Assembly: GCA_030142905.1 (NCBI GenBank)
Contig: JASJOG010000071.1
Coordinates: 946,001 to 1,010,000, forward strand
Direction: 5' to 3'
Length of the DNA: 64,000 nucleotides
Source of the DNA: Heliopora coerulea
Lineage: Eukaryota > Cnidaria > Anthozoa > Scleralcyonacea > Helioporidae
How positions within the stretch are numbered: the first letter of the stretch is position 1; the number at the start of each line of letters is the position of its first letter. The notes beneath the pieces were generated by a model. It was given only the letters and a program-made list of their open reading frames with translations, was not told the DNA's origin and made no database searches. Below are positions 33,668 to 47,400 of the stretch, piece after piece. A program made the position numbers and the translations under genes.

Positions 33668-36559
33668 ATGGATGGTTCGGTAGTGTCGAAAAGATTCTGT
33701 TTTCATTGCGAAAAATTTGTACCATACCGTACTTATGTGAACCATAAGCAAAATAATTTGACGACTTCTCTGGTTTATGGCAGAAAGATCTCTCCTTGCA
33801 ACAAAGCAGTGACGAAGACCTACTTCCAGACTTACCAAGTGATTCGGATATGGGAGACGTAATTTCCGACGAAGAAGAACATTCCAACAAAGCTTTTGAC
33901 ATCAGTGACGTTGAAGCTGCTAAAGAAGACGAATATTTCCAGCTGCCAGAGGGTGAAATTTGGGATGACGAACTAACAGCTGTTAATGACGAAGATTTCA
34001 TCGAGAACGTTGCCTTTGATTTTATACCACTTATAGACGAAGAATCATCCGAAGAAAAGCGTGAGCAATTAGTTATCCTTCAGTAGATTTTAGTTGGACT
34101 ATGTCATCACTGGAGCATTTTTCATGTTCCTGATAATTAAAGGGCCTTCCTTATAACGTTTCTAAAGAGATTATTTGGGATAATTTCATGGTCAAATACC
34201 TCGTTTCAGGACATAGCTGCTGGTTTTCCATCGTCATTGTATAGCTTAAAAAAAGAACTTCACCTACTTAACGATAAATTCGTAAAATACGTCGTCTGCC
34301 GTAAATGTCATAATATTTATAAATTTGAAGACTGTTATAACTCTATTGAAGGCCGCCATGTTTCCAAACGTTGTACATTTATAAAATTCCCTCAACATCG
34401 TAAACAATGGAGACGTCAAGAATGTGGAACTTCCGCTTTGAAAGAAGTAACATTAAAAAACGGATCCAAACGCTTCTATCCACATAAAGTGTACTGCTAT
34501 CAAAGTTTGATCAAGACCTTGCAAACATTCACTAAAAGAAGTGGCTTCACAGAGAGATGCGAGTTGTGGAGAAGTAGAGAGGTTAGATCTTTTGCGCATG
34601 TTTTGTGCAATGTTTTCGATGGTCGAATTTGGAAAGATTTTCAGTCTTTTGATGGCACTCCTTTTTTGATCGAGCCTCGCAATTATGCATTCATGTTAAA
34701 CGTTCAGTGGATGCAACCATTTGTGCACACGGCATATTCCGTTGGAGTAATATATTTAGTATTAATGAACCTGCCAAGAAGTGAACGTTTTAAGCGAGAA
34801 AACGTTTTTCTCATTGGGATTATTCCCGGACCATGTTAACCGTATCTGAAAATTAATCCGTATTTATCGCCTCCGGTAGATGAACTCTTACAGCTCTGAA
34901 ACCCTGGTGTCGCGCTAGTGCACTCAAGGTCACCTCTTTCCCCCAGATTTTCAAGGCTGCATTACTTTGTGTTGCCTGTGATGTTCCAGGGAATCGAAAA
35001 GTTTGCGGGTTTACTGGTCACGCATCTGCTGCAGGGTGTAGCAAGTGCAAAAAGAAATTCAAGGTTGGGAGAATCGGTAAGCCTTCCGATTACTCTGGAT
35101 TCGAACCTTGTCCTCGAAGACAAAACAATGAACACATGCGTCAGGCGGCCGAGATTTCACGCCAAACGAGCCACGAAGATGGAGATAAATTGACAAGTTT
35201 ATACGGAACACGCTACACTGAACTTCACAGATTACCCTACTTTAACTGCGTTCGTTTCACCATTGTGGATCCAATGCACAATCTTTTTTTGGGAACGGCG
35301 AAACGTATGCTTGAAATCTGGCTTGATGAAAAACATTTCGATGTAGGTGACTTGCAAGCAGTTCAGAACGTGATTGATGGGACTGAAGCTCCGAGCAATA
35401 TAGGTCGACTTCTTTTTAAAATCGCTAAGTCTTTTGCTGGTTTCACTGCGGAACAGTGGAAGTCTTTGACTACTATGTTTTCGTTGTTCGCCTTGCGCAA
35501 CAGATTACAATTGGAACATTATCAGTGCTGGACACTATTCGTACACGCATGCCGGATTCTTTCTACACCAATGAATGAAGTTAAAGACGTTGGAACTGCC
35601 CATTCGTTGTTGGTGCAGTTCTGTAAAGAGTTTGAACGTTTGTACGGTAGTGCTAAGGTTACGCCAAACATGCATCTTCACACGCATTTAGCAGACTGTA
35701 TTTTAGACTATGGACCAGTGCATAGTTTTTGGCTATTCGGTTTTGAGAGGTACAGTGGCATATTAGAAGACTATCAGACGAACAATAAGTCAGTGGAGAT
35801 TCAGATTTTCCGAAAGTTTTTGAGAGATCAGCATTTGCATGACCTTGCAGCGCCTAATGTTTATCGAGAAAACTTTCAACAAATATTTAAACAATCTGAA
35901 CAGCATAATACAGCTACAAATATTAGATAAGTGGACTGCAACTTTGCTTTATCGCTACTGCAACTACGTGAAGCTGATTTCGTAATAGGAAGCGAACTGT
36001 GGTTTACTGTAAGCGAGTATAAATGTGGCCCCCCACACACAGTTGAAGCATTTGATAATGAAGAACTTGTTTACGTGACCAGGGCTTACAGATTCCTCGT
36101 TCCCGAGATTCCAGGGGGGGCTGTACCCGTCCTCTTCGACCGCTATTCCACCGTAGCATTTACTGGTGTTTTATATGGTTCGATGTGTTCTAGGCATAAG
36201 AGATCTGGAAATATTCTGGCTAAATGGGCGGGAAGATATGATGACGAAATAGATCCGTCGTCAGACATCAGGCCTTGCTTAGTGCAGTACTTTTTTAAGC
36301 AAGCAATTACAATAAACGGGCAACAAATGCACTTCCTGTTTGCAAGTGTTTCCTGGTATCAATACCATCCTGAGAGATATTCTTTCTGCTCCCTTCCAGG
36401 TTCACCAGAGGTTTGGTGTTCAAATCTCTTTAAGCCTTTTGGACCGTCATCATTTTTACCTGTCCAACGTATTTTTGGACAATTGCTTGCAGGAAAGGAT
36501 CGCGTGATTGGTGAAAACGTGTTGTTTGTCGTTCCTTTACCAAGACAAGATTTTGTGTA
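33668..36559 (+). pseudogene. EnSpm/CACTA-type transposase, decayed
   Basis: The order of blocks matches animal EnSpm transposases. It begins with a zinc-finger-like start (CFHCEKFVPYRTYVNHK, 33668) and an acidic region (SSDEDLLPDLPSDSD). A cysteine block (VVCRKCHNIYKFEDC) and NYAFMLNVQWMQPFVHTAYS with IGIIPGPC follow. Next are CDVPGNRKVCGFTGHASAAG with CSKCKKKF, the tnp2 signature FTIVDPMHNLFLGTAKRMLE, and the DUF4218-like block NMHLHTHLADCILDYGP with SFWLFGFERYSGILEDY. The C-terminus is SFLPVQRIFG with ENVLFVVPLPR. Breaks: frameshift near 33790, TAA at 34836-34839, another stop near 34897, a frameshift near 34945, and TAA at 35928-35930. CACTA ends could not be located. Confidence 0.87.
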
Positions 36560-38759
36560 AGAACATTTACCGCAGTTTAATATAAGTGTGTGTGTTCAAC
36601 CATCTGATTAGGAAACGCATAATCTTTTCATCTTCTTTAACGAGACTTTAATGTAGTGTGCAGTCCATGTAATCTTGATCAAAATGTCGAACATTTGGTA
36701 TCGATTGGAGTTCTTATGCCAATCAAATGTCACTAGAGAACAATTCTTATTCGTGAAAGGATTTAACGTCTTTTATCACTTTGAATTACTGTGTACCTAG
36801 TTGACACGAAAGGTAATCAGGTATGCAATTCGAACAAGTTTACCAAATTATATAGATTTTACTAACATTGACAAATCAGTCATCTTGATATTACTTTACG
36901 TAAAAGTTAGCTACCTAATTATTACGAGTCAGTTGTGATTGGGTCAGTACAAACGTAAGTGCTGTACATTGCAGAACGTTCATTTTTAACTTTTAAGAAA
37001 CGTTATTGGTGTTTATGATTATTGTTATAAGTCTTATTATCTTGAAAATTCTCAGTGTCATACTGGGATGTTGTGGAAACTATAAAAGTTCCGTTGGCGT
37101 TAAATGTTCAGTGACAATTTTAACATTCTAACTGCATGCTGCTGTTTAGTGAGTTCACTTTACAACACTAATTTAGCGTCTTATTCGGCATGAATATTTG
37201 ACGACTTTCTGTTACCAAGGGTTTTTCACACCTTTGGTGCCTCAGTGGTCACGCAATCCAAGTACTGTATACCAAATAAACTTGTTTAAAGTCTTTATTT
37301 TCCTTTGAACATTGCGGACCTGAACGTCTGTTGTCTGGGAGAAAAATATTTCCATAGACTGGAAAGACTATCATCACCCAGTTTTTTTTTTGAGCAACTA
37401 ATTAGAATTGTTTATTCATCCTTTATTGTTCGATTGAACTGCTTTAATCTGGGGTAGTAAAAAAGTACGAGCCATACTTTAAAACTGAAATTTATAATAT
37501 TTTTAAAGTATTGAGAACGTGGCTCCTTCCCATTTGATATATGGTGTTGGCCAAATTGAGAACTGCAGTCTTCATGGCAGTAACTTATTTAAGTTTGAAA
37601 GATCCTCTGATGGTAAGATTGTTCTTCCCAAGTCGTTTCTGTGGCATTAATTCTGAAAATGCGGTAAACTGGTAAGGTCGTACGCTATGACCTTAATTAT
37701 TACAGTTCAAATACCGAATGCTTTTTATTCTTTGTGCTGTCTGTAGCAAGCGCTGGGATAAAAGATGAACTCTCTTTGCCCCCAAATCGTCAAGTATAAG
37801 ACGCGTGCGTTAATGCCACTGAGAATGCCGATGGCTGTGATTTCCATTAGTGGAATGTTCCGCGTGGATAAACCTTTTTTATTTTTTCTTTTTCACACTT
37901 GACAGCTCAGTATCATTTCGAGAAAAGTACTCGCAGAGCGATATTGTGTCGCCGGTAACTAACTGACGACACAACTTACAAATGACTTTTCTAAGTTGAA
38001 TCCACCTAAATACGCATTTTCACATAGAAGTGCACACGCTTCTCGCTATAAACCTGCATTAAAACATGACAAGCAATTTTAGAACTGTTCGGTATAGACA
38101 CAATAGTTTGTAATACATTTTAATCATAAGGGTTGAGCTTTCCTTGTTGCGAATGGACAAAGGATAGTTCACCTTCATTGCCTCTTTAAAATGACGTGAT
38201 ATGCGACAATTCCCAGGCAACCCATAAATACAATTTTGGTCAGATTGTTAAAGACTTTCCGCTAATACTCTCCATGGTTACAAGATTTCCAAGCCAGGCG
38301 AGTGAACGCTGAATGGAACGTTTCGTTTCCATAACGTTCCTTGAGTATAACAAGGTTTCTTTATTGTTATACACATGTGTTTGCATGTCGAAGTCTGCGT
38401 CTGGTGTCAAAAAATAACCCTTCGCGAATCCAATAAAATTTATCCAATCAAATTTTCGTACATGTAAAGTTGTGTTCATGAATTGCAGATTTTATTTACA
38501 ATATTAATGAAAAGACCAACGTAAACTCAACACAGTTCTGAACGGCATCACTGTATTTCCTCGATTAACTGCCGACCCTCAAGTAATAGTACCTCTCTTT
38601 TTTCAAGATATTGCCCCTTTTCATATTTGTTGAAAGAAAGACGACAAATGACTACAAGTTTGACGAAAATTCTACCCCACAGATTTGTTTATGTTAAAAG
38701 TTGAGTATATGACGAATATGGTTTCGCGAGAATTATAAACCACAAATAGTGGCAAATTG
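36560..38759. other. No gene recognised
   Basis: AT-rich spacer right of the EnSpm pseudogene. A 79-codon minus-strand frame at 38240-38479 has no recognisable domain. No terminal repeat of the EnSpm element was found. Confidence 0.45.
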
Positions 38760-39420
38760 AAGGTAAACGTCGTCTCGGGGATTTGCATATATTCAAAGTT
38801 ATGAATGTATGTATCGCCAATATGGAGTTTCAAAGATAATAAAACTACCACTGCAAATTTGATGCAAAATTTAAGTTGATAAGTTTTGGTCATCACAACT
38901 ATTGCAAATTCGATGCAAATTCGCGTTGAAGGATTTCCAAATGTGCAAACGTATCAGTGTATGTAGAACAAATTTGATGTCTAAAAGATGACAAAACTAG
39001 ATGTGAAAATCTATTGCAAATTTGTAGGCTAAATTTGCCACAAAGTTTCACTGATGTAAATTTAAGGCAAACGTCAGGACAGATTTGCATTTGTTCAAAG
39101 CTATGACTGTATGTATTGCAAATTTGGAGTTTCAAAGACAATAATACCACCACTGCAAATTTGATGCAAATATAAGTTAAAAAATTTGCGTACGTTCAAA
39201 GATATTAGTGTATATATTGCAAATTTGTTCTTGCAGAGATGTCAAAACAACCGTTGCAAATTCAATTGAAATTTCGGCTGAAGGATTTACATATGTGCAA
39301 ACGTATTGGTGTATGCAGTGCAAATTTGACATGCCAAAGATGACAAAACTACCAGTGAAAATCTGTTGCAAACTTGAGAGCCAAATTTGCAACAAATTTG
39401 CATTCATGTGAAATTCATTC
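38760..39420. repeat. Diverged tandem array, monomer about 100-150 bp
   Basis: At least five diverged monomers begin near 38781, 38932, 39080, 39184 and 39285. Each has the order ATTTGCATATGTTCAAA-like, TA..AGTGTATGTATTGCAAAT-like, then GATGACAAAACTACCA-like. Larger blocks also repeat: 38763-38880 resembles 39063-39180, and 38922-39025 resembles 39276-39375, so a higher-order period of about 300-350 bp is present. The minus-strand frames full of LQICN repeats across this region are by-products of the array. Confidence 0.75.
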
Positions 39421-39699
39421 AAACCTGTAATTTCGTCCACTGATTAAACTGTAAATTGGTAAAACGTCCGTAGATTTATTTTGCCTATCGTTCATGAAGT
39501 TGACAAAGTAAAGTGTTAAGTTTCTGCTATCGATATTCCCTAATATTAATAAGTTGAGAGACAATACACCAAAGGTCCGACTGGAACTTGGAATAACTAG
39601 ATCCAAAAAAGCAAAATGTATTGATGTTTGCTCTCGAATTCAGATGTATTACGACTGTGCGGCTACATTCAAAGTTGTCCGGTAATCGCGACGCCGAGA

Positions 39700-40260
39700 T
39701 TTAGAATTGTATGCAATAATTGTTTCCTGTGAAAGAATTTGAACGGCGAGCTCGTACTAGATAGTTTACACATGACGTCATGGGGACCATATTGGAAGAA
39801 CGTACAGTGTTGACAATTATTAAACGTGGGTCGGTGTCCATGCTAACGTGAAATTGACTGCATATCATAAATATTTAATGTGCCAGTACATGTAAAGCCA
39901 TAGCCAGCTTCCGGGGTGGTGTGACTGGATTATAAAAGTAGCGAAACCAAAGACGACGCTTGGTAGGAAGGCACGGAATCGGAATCACTAACGGCGATTT
40001 CTCGCTACACAACTACTGTAGTTCATATAAGTACTTTAGATTTACTCATAGACAATTGTTAGTTTCTTTGCACACAGATAGTTCTTCTCGTAGATAATTG
40101 TATTAAAATGTCAAATTAAAAAGATTAATTGGGCATTTATATGAATGATGAAAGCTGATCCGAAGTTTCCTCTTCATCAGCATTTCCCCATGAAGCCATG
40201 CAAATTTCCGATTATTCATTATTTTAAATTCTTTTTAGCTTCAGTTTTGTAATCATTTTG
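39700..40260. repeat. Diverged repeat, paralogous to 1040-1560
   Basis: Contains CATGACGTCATGG near 39772, ATTGACTGCATAT near 39852, GCGATTTCTCGCT near 39992 and the block GATTAATTGGGCATTTATAT near 40122. All have counterparts in the same order at 1040-1560. A TATA-like GATTATAAAAG near 39929 precedes GC-richer sequence, so a promoter origin is possible. Confidence 0.5.
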
Positions 40261-40830
40261 TGAAATTTGTTTTAGTTTAATTTGAATGTGCGTTGCTATG
40301 ATTTTTTTGCTTCGTTTAATTACTACATGGAAAAATATAGAGTTACTTGTTTTGTTGTAGTAATTCTGGTTGAGCTTAAAAATTTATTACAAGGGAAAAA
40401 CATACATGAATTTGAAGTGAATGAGCAGAATTATTAAATAAGATGGCAGTGGAAAATAAACTGTTTGCATGACCATTGTATATGAGGATGCCAATGTTTT
40501 TTGCATTACACAGTATTTATGCAGCAGTTATGCTCTGTGTACCTGACATGTTTGTGGCAATGCTAACTTGAGGTTGCACTTCGTAGTCACATTTTTCAAA
40601 GTATTGATGAGTCAACTGGAGATGTTTTAAATTTGAAATCTGTTGCAATTCATATATTGAAGAAATACAAGGAACGCACATTGGTCTGGAGTGGTTTTGT
40701 TAATCTCGTGTCTTCATATCGCTATCTCATCATACAATGAATTCTTATGACTTTGAAGTAGTTCCCTGTTTTATTAACAAGAAGTTTAATCTCTTAAGTC
40801 AGCATTAAGTTCTACTGTACCCGTTATAAG

Positions 40831-41085
40831 TCAAATTAATCCCCTCGCCCACCTGTTTTGCCTTGGAAAAAGTACGTCTTTTACTTCCCTCTTCTCATTC
40901 TTCTTTCGACAAAACTTGCACAAGGTTTGATTGTCATATTTTGTTTTATGTTTCGTATTTTCCGATTTTTGGTCAGCGATAAAACTGCAGAATTCGTTCA
41001 TGTTTTCTTTGTTTACTTCGTCGATTGCGTAATTCGTTTCATCTTCGTCACCAAAGTGTTGTTCTTCCGGATGAATACTTAGCAT
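40831..41085 (-). CDS. N-terminal exon, KIAA1958/Crypton-like protein (possible)
   Basis: Starts at a true ATG (41083-41085): an acidic start (HPEEQHFGDEDETNYAIDEV), then NKENMNEFCSFIADQKSENT, KHKTKYDNQTLCKFCRKKNE and KREVKDV. The motif NTK-KTKYD...W/F C..KNE is typical of the first exon of multicopy cnidarian tyrosine-recombinase genes. A possible donor CAG|GTGGGC lies near 40855. The rest of the gene is not seen downstream on the minus strand. The recombinase C-terminus at 42116-42546 lies upstream, so the two are not one collinear gene. Confidence 0.42.
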   Translation of the reverse strand: MLSIHPEEQHFGDEDETNYAIDEVNKENMNEFCSFIADQKSENTKHKTKYDNQTLCKFCRKKNEKREVKDVLFPRQNRWARGLI

Positions 41086-41713
41086 AAACCCTTATCATAG
41101 CAGATCTTAAAGACATTTGTAACCAACTTTGAGGTAACGTATATTTTATCAATTTTTAAAGTCAAAAATAATGTCAGAAAAATATTCAATCATGAGCTGT
41201 CCGTAATGCCGGTATTCGTATGATAACCTATGAAAATGCTCCACTTTTTAGACGGAAAGTCTGGTCATCTTATGAAACAATCTTTCTTTGAGGCAAAGTG
41301 AGTGAGAAGTCTAATTGGAAAATGACGCGAATTACCATAAACCCACAAATAATTCAGGGTATTGATCCTATCATTCATTGTTTAATAATTTGATTGTAAG
41401 GATAGACATCTTACCATTTGTTAAATCGTTGAACGTTATTCTCACCGAACTTTTGTTTTAATACAGCAGAATTGAAATTTTAGACGTAAATATGCGTATA
41501 AGCAGTCTAAATATAAAATAATTTCCAGTTTGGATTGTTGTTTATTTGCGACCAAATTCTCTGTGGATTTTTTTTTATTGCATGTCCTCTTCCAGTTATA
41601 GTCAGGAGGATTTGTTTTTTTTGGAGAATTTTGAAAAATTATCGTTGTTACTTGGATTCTCGAGAGATATATTGGAAGGATGGGCGAGGGGTTGTTGCGT
41701 GCACGTATTTCTA

Positions 41714-41714
<1 letters not shown>

Positions 41715-41762
<48 letters not shown>
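41715..41762. repeat. (TA)n microsatellite
   Basis: About 24 uninterrupted TA units. Tyr-Ile repeat frames across it are artefacts. Confidence 0.97.
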
Positions 41763-41765
<3 letters not shown>

Positions 41766-42115
41766 ATGGTGTCTGGTCACTCAAAAATGCCGTGTGCCAG
41801 CTCGGGGACTGGTATGTTGTTGAACAAACCGTACTTAGGTACCGTATTGAAGCAAATCGATTTGGTCTCGTTATTTTTTCTCTTGTATGGATCTCTCGCA
41901 AGTTGTTTACATTATTTGAACACTGAAGCCAGTAAATGATTTAAGACTGGCAAAGGAAATGGCTTTCTTGGTGCCTGCGGCTGGTTTCGGCACGTCAGTA
42001 ACTGGACAATTTATGACTTGACAGAGCAGTTCTCAAAGTTAGCTCCTTGGAATATGCATTTGCCAACTGTTCACTTTTTGCAGCAACGCTTTGTCTTGGT
42101 TCTTTCTGATTTATA

Positions 42116-42546
42116 TTAACAAAAGACGTAAGGGAACTCGCTTGCTGTCAGGACATTTCCTAAGAGACTAACTGTATTAAAACGACATTCTTCGCTGAAG
42201 TTGAATAGATGTCGATTAGCATAAATCTTGGGACTTTTCACGTTCTGGTAACCACTTACCTGAGCTGCACAATCGCAGGTAAGTCTGAATCGAGTAGCTT
42301 TGAAGTACAAGTTTTGCGAACGGAATTGTTTTGAGCAGCTTTGAAAAGTAGCTTCCCGACTTCATTCTTCCCCAAGGGAGACTTCTTGTACAAAATATTA
42401 CCGCCTGGATTTTGCTGGTGTTTATTGGTAAAGTAGAATGAAGATTCTGGTTGATTCATCTCTGTACGACAATTATTTTTGAACATTTTGCAGTATTTAA
42501 GCGGACAGCGTTCATGGTCAATTGTTTGAGAGGTGGGATAGAACAC
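42116..42546 (-). pseudogene. Tyrosine recombinase C-terminus, decayed
   Basis: On the minus strand: ERCPLKYCKMFKNNCRTEMN, QPESSFYFTNKHQQNPG, SPLGKNEVGKLLFKAA, then SVRKTCTSKLLDSDLP, and after a frameshift near 42265, AAQVSGYQNVKSPKIY. This follows the catalytic half of KIAA1958/ZMYM-like YR proteins. The NH before SVRKT (the His of HxxR) appears lost, GHKN has become GYQN and no upstream half is readable, so it is inactive. It ends about 200 bp left of duplication copy B. Confidence 0.68.
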
Positions 42547-44414
42547 TCGTCATCCAGAAGAGTTGTCAAGGTCATGACAGTCTTCGGATACTTTCTCCGC
42601 TTTCCACACAAAGATTTCATTGCCTCAATCAGGATTTTTTTTGCTATGAAATGTCACCCCATTGAAGACATTAAGATGTATTTCTGGCTCGAAACAAAAC
42701 TACAAGGTAAACGGCCACCAGGTAACTCGCTGCATCCCACTTTACATTCTACATCCCACTTTGATTTCACTCTGGATAATGTCAGGTGATTTTACTTGTT
42801 AAATAGAGGTGTCTCAGGCTGGAAAGGGTTAACTAAAACTCCATTATCACTTTTTGGTTGAAAATTTTATTTTACTCTGGTAACATGAGATAATTTTATT
42901 ACGGAAGGGTAGATGTCACTCAGACTACAAAGGATTAAGGAGCAAGATTGCACATTATGATTCTATTCTGGATCACACCTGCTGATTTTGTTCAGCAGAT
43001 TTAGTTTATGCTTCTTAATCTGTTGACATACTGTTGTCCAAGCAGAAGCACCTAATACAACCATTACTCCCTCATGATATTCATTTTCACATTAAGTGCA
43101 GAAAATCTCTGGGTTAATTATCACTGATGAAAACATTTAATAATTATGTACAGGGAACCAATAAAATAACACATTTGTGTGGGTAGTTGCTTCACCTAAC
43201 ATTAGTATCCAGTTTTCCTTTTAACTTTTGGAAGGGGTGTAGTCGCAACTGTACAGTAATATACCACTTCCTAATAAATTGTATAGAGTAATTCTTTATA
43301 GCGTGTTCATTATTTGTGGTACTAATCCAAGTATATTGTTTATGTATTAATGTAGAAAGACTATTTAACCCTTTAATGCTCCAGTCATAACCCTATGACA
43401 AGTAAAATGATCTGGCATTAGCCAATTGCTAAAGGCCGCCCTTGCCCCTTAATGGGTTAAGGGAAAAAAAATCCCGAAAGGTGCAGCTCATGTCACTTCC
43501 TCGAACCCTCTCTTTTTACAGAAGATACCGCATAGATGCAATTTGAATTATTTTCATGAACCATGTCTGTTTAGAAGAACATACATCACCTCTCAAGGCA
43601 TGTTGATTTGTGTGCACCTCAGAGAACTGCCAACTCCAGGCTTTGGATGAACAACTAACATTTCAAGTGACTGTGAATGAACGTTGTACCTATTACATGT
43701 GTATTCACTTCGAATTAATCTTAAAAACCTACTGTGAAATCTGCTACTGATTTTTGCTCTTATTACTAAAAAGTAATAAATACCATTCCTTGTCTTCTGA
43801 TTTTGGGCTGTCTTCAGGAGAATTTCAGAATGATATTCAGTATTATTTTAGTGATGTGCTATGTACATTGTGGCTTAATGCGTTTACTCCTGACCTGGCT
43901 GTTCACTATTATGTTCTACGGTAACTAACAGTAGATAACTACATTCAATTGAGGTACAAGTAAATGTCTCGAGGTCAAGAGGTTAAACTTTGTCATGATT
44001 ATTTCAACCCTTTTCAATCAAAGAGCTGGATCTTCAGAATTTTATACTTGTTAATGCTAGTTCATTATATTGAGAAGAGGACATCTGATGGTTGAAGAGT
44101 TATCTTTGACTTAAAATATTTAAAGATTTAATGTAGGTATTGGTTGTAAAATTACATAATATTCTAGATTTTATTTCAAAATCATCTTCTGACCAAGTTC
44201 CATACTTCCATACTTTGTTGAGACACACTGGAGATCACAATTTCTGCTTTAAGCATCCTGCACAGATTTTATTTATTATTATTATTGTTAACATTATTTC
44301 TATCTTTATCATTACCATTATTACTATCATTACTGTATTTTTATTATTACCATTCTTATACCACACAATAAATGACAGTAGAAGGGATCTTAGTCTGGTA
44401 CGAGTGCCCAGCAC

Positions 44415-47400
44415 GTTATTATCATTATTAATTTTTATTAGTATTATTATTATTGTTTATTTCATATTTTACACAAAATATTATTATACATGGTATTGTT
44501 GTTTCGCAGAACATCAAGCTACATCCCATAGCCTTAGGTATCCAGTACTCTGTGCAGAATCTTTGCTGTGCCCAACAAGCAAGCCTTTTGAAGTAAAGAA
44601 GTGTTCCCATATAGTGCTATTTCATTATCCCACGTCTTCAAATTCTTGCTGACTGTCCCAAGTGCTCCTATTATAATTGGAATACATGTTATAGTTACCT
44701 TCCTGTAGCTTCACATCTTTTGAACTTCAATCTCCAGATCTTGATAGTGGTCAAGTTTTTCCTGGTCCTTTTCTAACACTTGCATATTGAAAGGATATGC
44801 CTCATCGATAATGTAACACACTCTTTCTTTCTTTTCCAATACAACAATATCAGGTCTGTTATGATCTAAATGGAGATCTGTTGAATTTGGAAGTCTCACA
44901 ACACCTTCACTTGGTCATTTTCCAACACTGATTCTGCAGAATGATCGTACCAGGTTTCGTTGCATGGAGGATCATATTTTTTGCATAAATTCCAATGGAT
45001 CACTTGAGCAACCTTGTCATGTCTCCAGTTCTTGTACTGGTTTTTAGCTAATTTCTTGCATTCTGCCGTTATATGGCTAACAGTTTCCTCCCTTTCACCA
45101 CATATTCGACACGTTGGTGACACGTCTAGTTTATCAATCTCATTGTTGATGTAGTTTGTACGAAAGGCCTGATCTTGTGCGGCAGTTAGGAGACCTTCTA
45201 TCTCTTTCTTCATTGTTGCTCTTTTCAATCAATTCCAGGACTCTGAATCTCTAATGTTTTCAGTGCCCCTTACAAACTGTCGTTGCAATGGCTTTCTTAT
45301 GTAGCAGTTTAATCTTTCCTGTCTAATTCTTTCCTTCTCCTCTCCTTTATCCAAGATTCCACATATCTATATAAACTGCCAACTTCAATATTAACACAGT
45401 CCTCGACACTTATCAAGCCTATGCCCCCTTGTCATCTCTTTACATAAAGTCTGTCTACATCTGCTTGTCGATGAAGTGATCTGTAAACACGTAACAGCAT
45501 TCTTGTTTTTCCATCCAAATTTTCTAATTCTTCCTTACTCCAGCAGATAATACCCGCCCTATAGCTTATTAACGAAACTACTCTTGCATTGATGGAGCTC
45601 GCTAAATTTCCACTATTCAACTTTCATTTTAGTATCTTTCTTATCCTTCTTAAATGCTGTTCGGATAAAGCTTCTTTCATGTCACTGTGCTTTATGTCAT
45701 CTGCTTCTAAAATCCCTAGATATTTGTACCCAACATCTTATTCAAGTCCTCTAATGACCAGCTTATCTGGCAAAACAATACCTCCACAGGTACAGAATTT
45801 GCCCCTCTTCATTTTCAGCACAGCACATTGACTAATCCCAAATTCCATTCCAATGTCGTTACTAAAAATTCGAACAGTATTTACGAGGGTGTCAACTTGT
45901 TTCTCGTTCTTTCCAATTAAATTCAAATCATCCATAAATAATAGATGATTTAAAGAGCCCTTTCTTTTTCGCAGATCATAGCCAGCTTTTACTTCCTGCA
46001 ACACCATAGATTGTAGGATTAGGGCCACAATGAACAGCAATGGAGACAGGCTGTCTCCCTGAAAGATACCTCTCTTTATGTTTACAGTCCCCAAGGTCCT
46101 TCAACTTGCAGTTAACTCTGTTTCCCAATTGCTCGTACTTTTCTCCTACAATGCAATTATATTTCCTGCCGCTCCAAACATTTCCAAACATTTAAGGATC
46201 TAAGAATGCGGGATTATGTCATAAGCCTTCTTATAATCAACCCAGGATATGCCAAGCCCGATTTGTTGCCTCTTTCAATTTCTTATCACTATTTTATTAA
46301 TTAGGAGCTGATGTATTGTAGCCCTGGCCCTTCTTCTACATCCCTTCTGTTCATCAGGCAATAGGTTGTTTTCCTCTAGGTGTTTGTACAGCTCCTTCCC
46401 CATTACACCAGTGAATAGTTTCCACATTAGAGGCAAGCATGTTATTGGTCAAAAATTTGGTGCAACGTTTCTTTTTTCGTTCTCTTTCAGAATCAACGTT
46501 GTTCTCCCCTTGTAAACCATTCAGGTACTTTATTTGTAACCAGGCAGTCCTGCAGTTGTAAAACTATCCTCTCTATACATGGTGTAAAACTCTTCAGCCA
46601 GAATCCTTGGAAGCCTTCTGGTCCACGTGCTTTCCAATTAGCCATATTCTTTAATTGTTTGGTAACCATCGCTGGAGTTATCACCACTTCGTTCTATTTC
46701 TGCACACCAGTGAGCTTGGTTTCAACACCTTCCAGCCAATCAGCATTACTGTTATGATTTAGTGGGTTACCCAAGCTGCTGGCCCAAAATATCCTACTTT
46801 CTTCCGCATCTGGGATCATGGTGTTCTCAGTCTTCATATACTCCAATTTTTCAAAAAGGCGTTTCTGATTTCACTGAAACATTTTATTTTGCCTATATTG
46901 CTCTATCCTGCTTTCATACCGCCTGATCGTCTTACTCTTTGCCAATACCCTTTGCTTTAATTCCTCCAGGACCACCGTCAATCCTTTCTTCTTCAGATTA
47001 TATCTTTCTTCTAAACTCTCTTGAAGGAGTGCGTCATTCAACTCATCAGATTTTATCCGCACTAGCCTGCTTATATCTTTTCTTAGTTGCGCTGCTTGGC
47101 CAATTAACCTTCTCTTCCACCAAGGTATTGCCTTTTCCTTCCTCTCTTATTTTTTAACACCAAGTCTTTTTGCAACTACCTGTCTTGCAGCAAGTAATAG
47201 CCTGTTGGTCTGTGTAATATCTTTGGTTACCATGAAGACGATTACCCTGTTTACTTCTTTCACTTTTTCTTTCAACCTTTTCCCTTTAACATTTCTTAAG
47301 TTAGGAGGAGGGTCTTCCCCTCTCTTCAAGTTCTCTAGTATTTCTCTTGCTAGTTGGATCTCCTCAATACTACATCCTCCTTTTTCCTTATCGGCGATTA

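Noticed and set aside
32228..36660. CACTACAGTG near 32229 and GTAGTG near 36655 as CACTA ends of the EnSpm element
   Set aside because: Similarity stops after about six bases and the flanking triplets differ.
38672..39440. Minus-strand frames rich in LQICN/YTH repeats that look like a repeat protein
   Set aside because: They follow from the diverged DNA tandem array and change frame between monomers.
41442..41926. Frames with Tyr-Ile repeats
   Set aside because: Read through a (TA)n tract; no domain.
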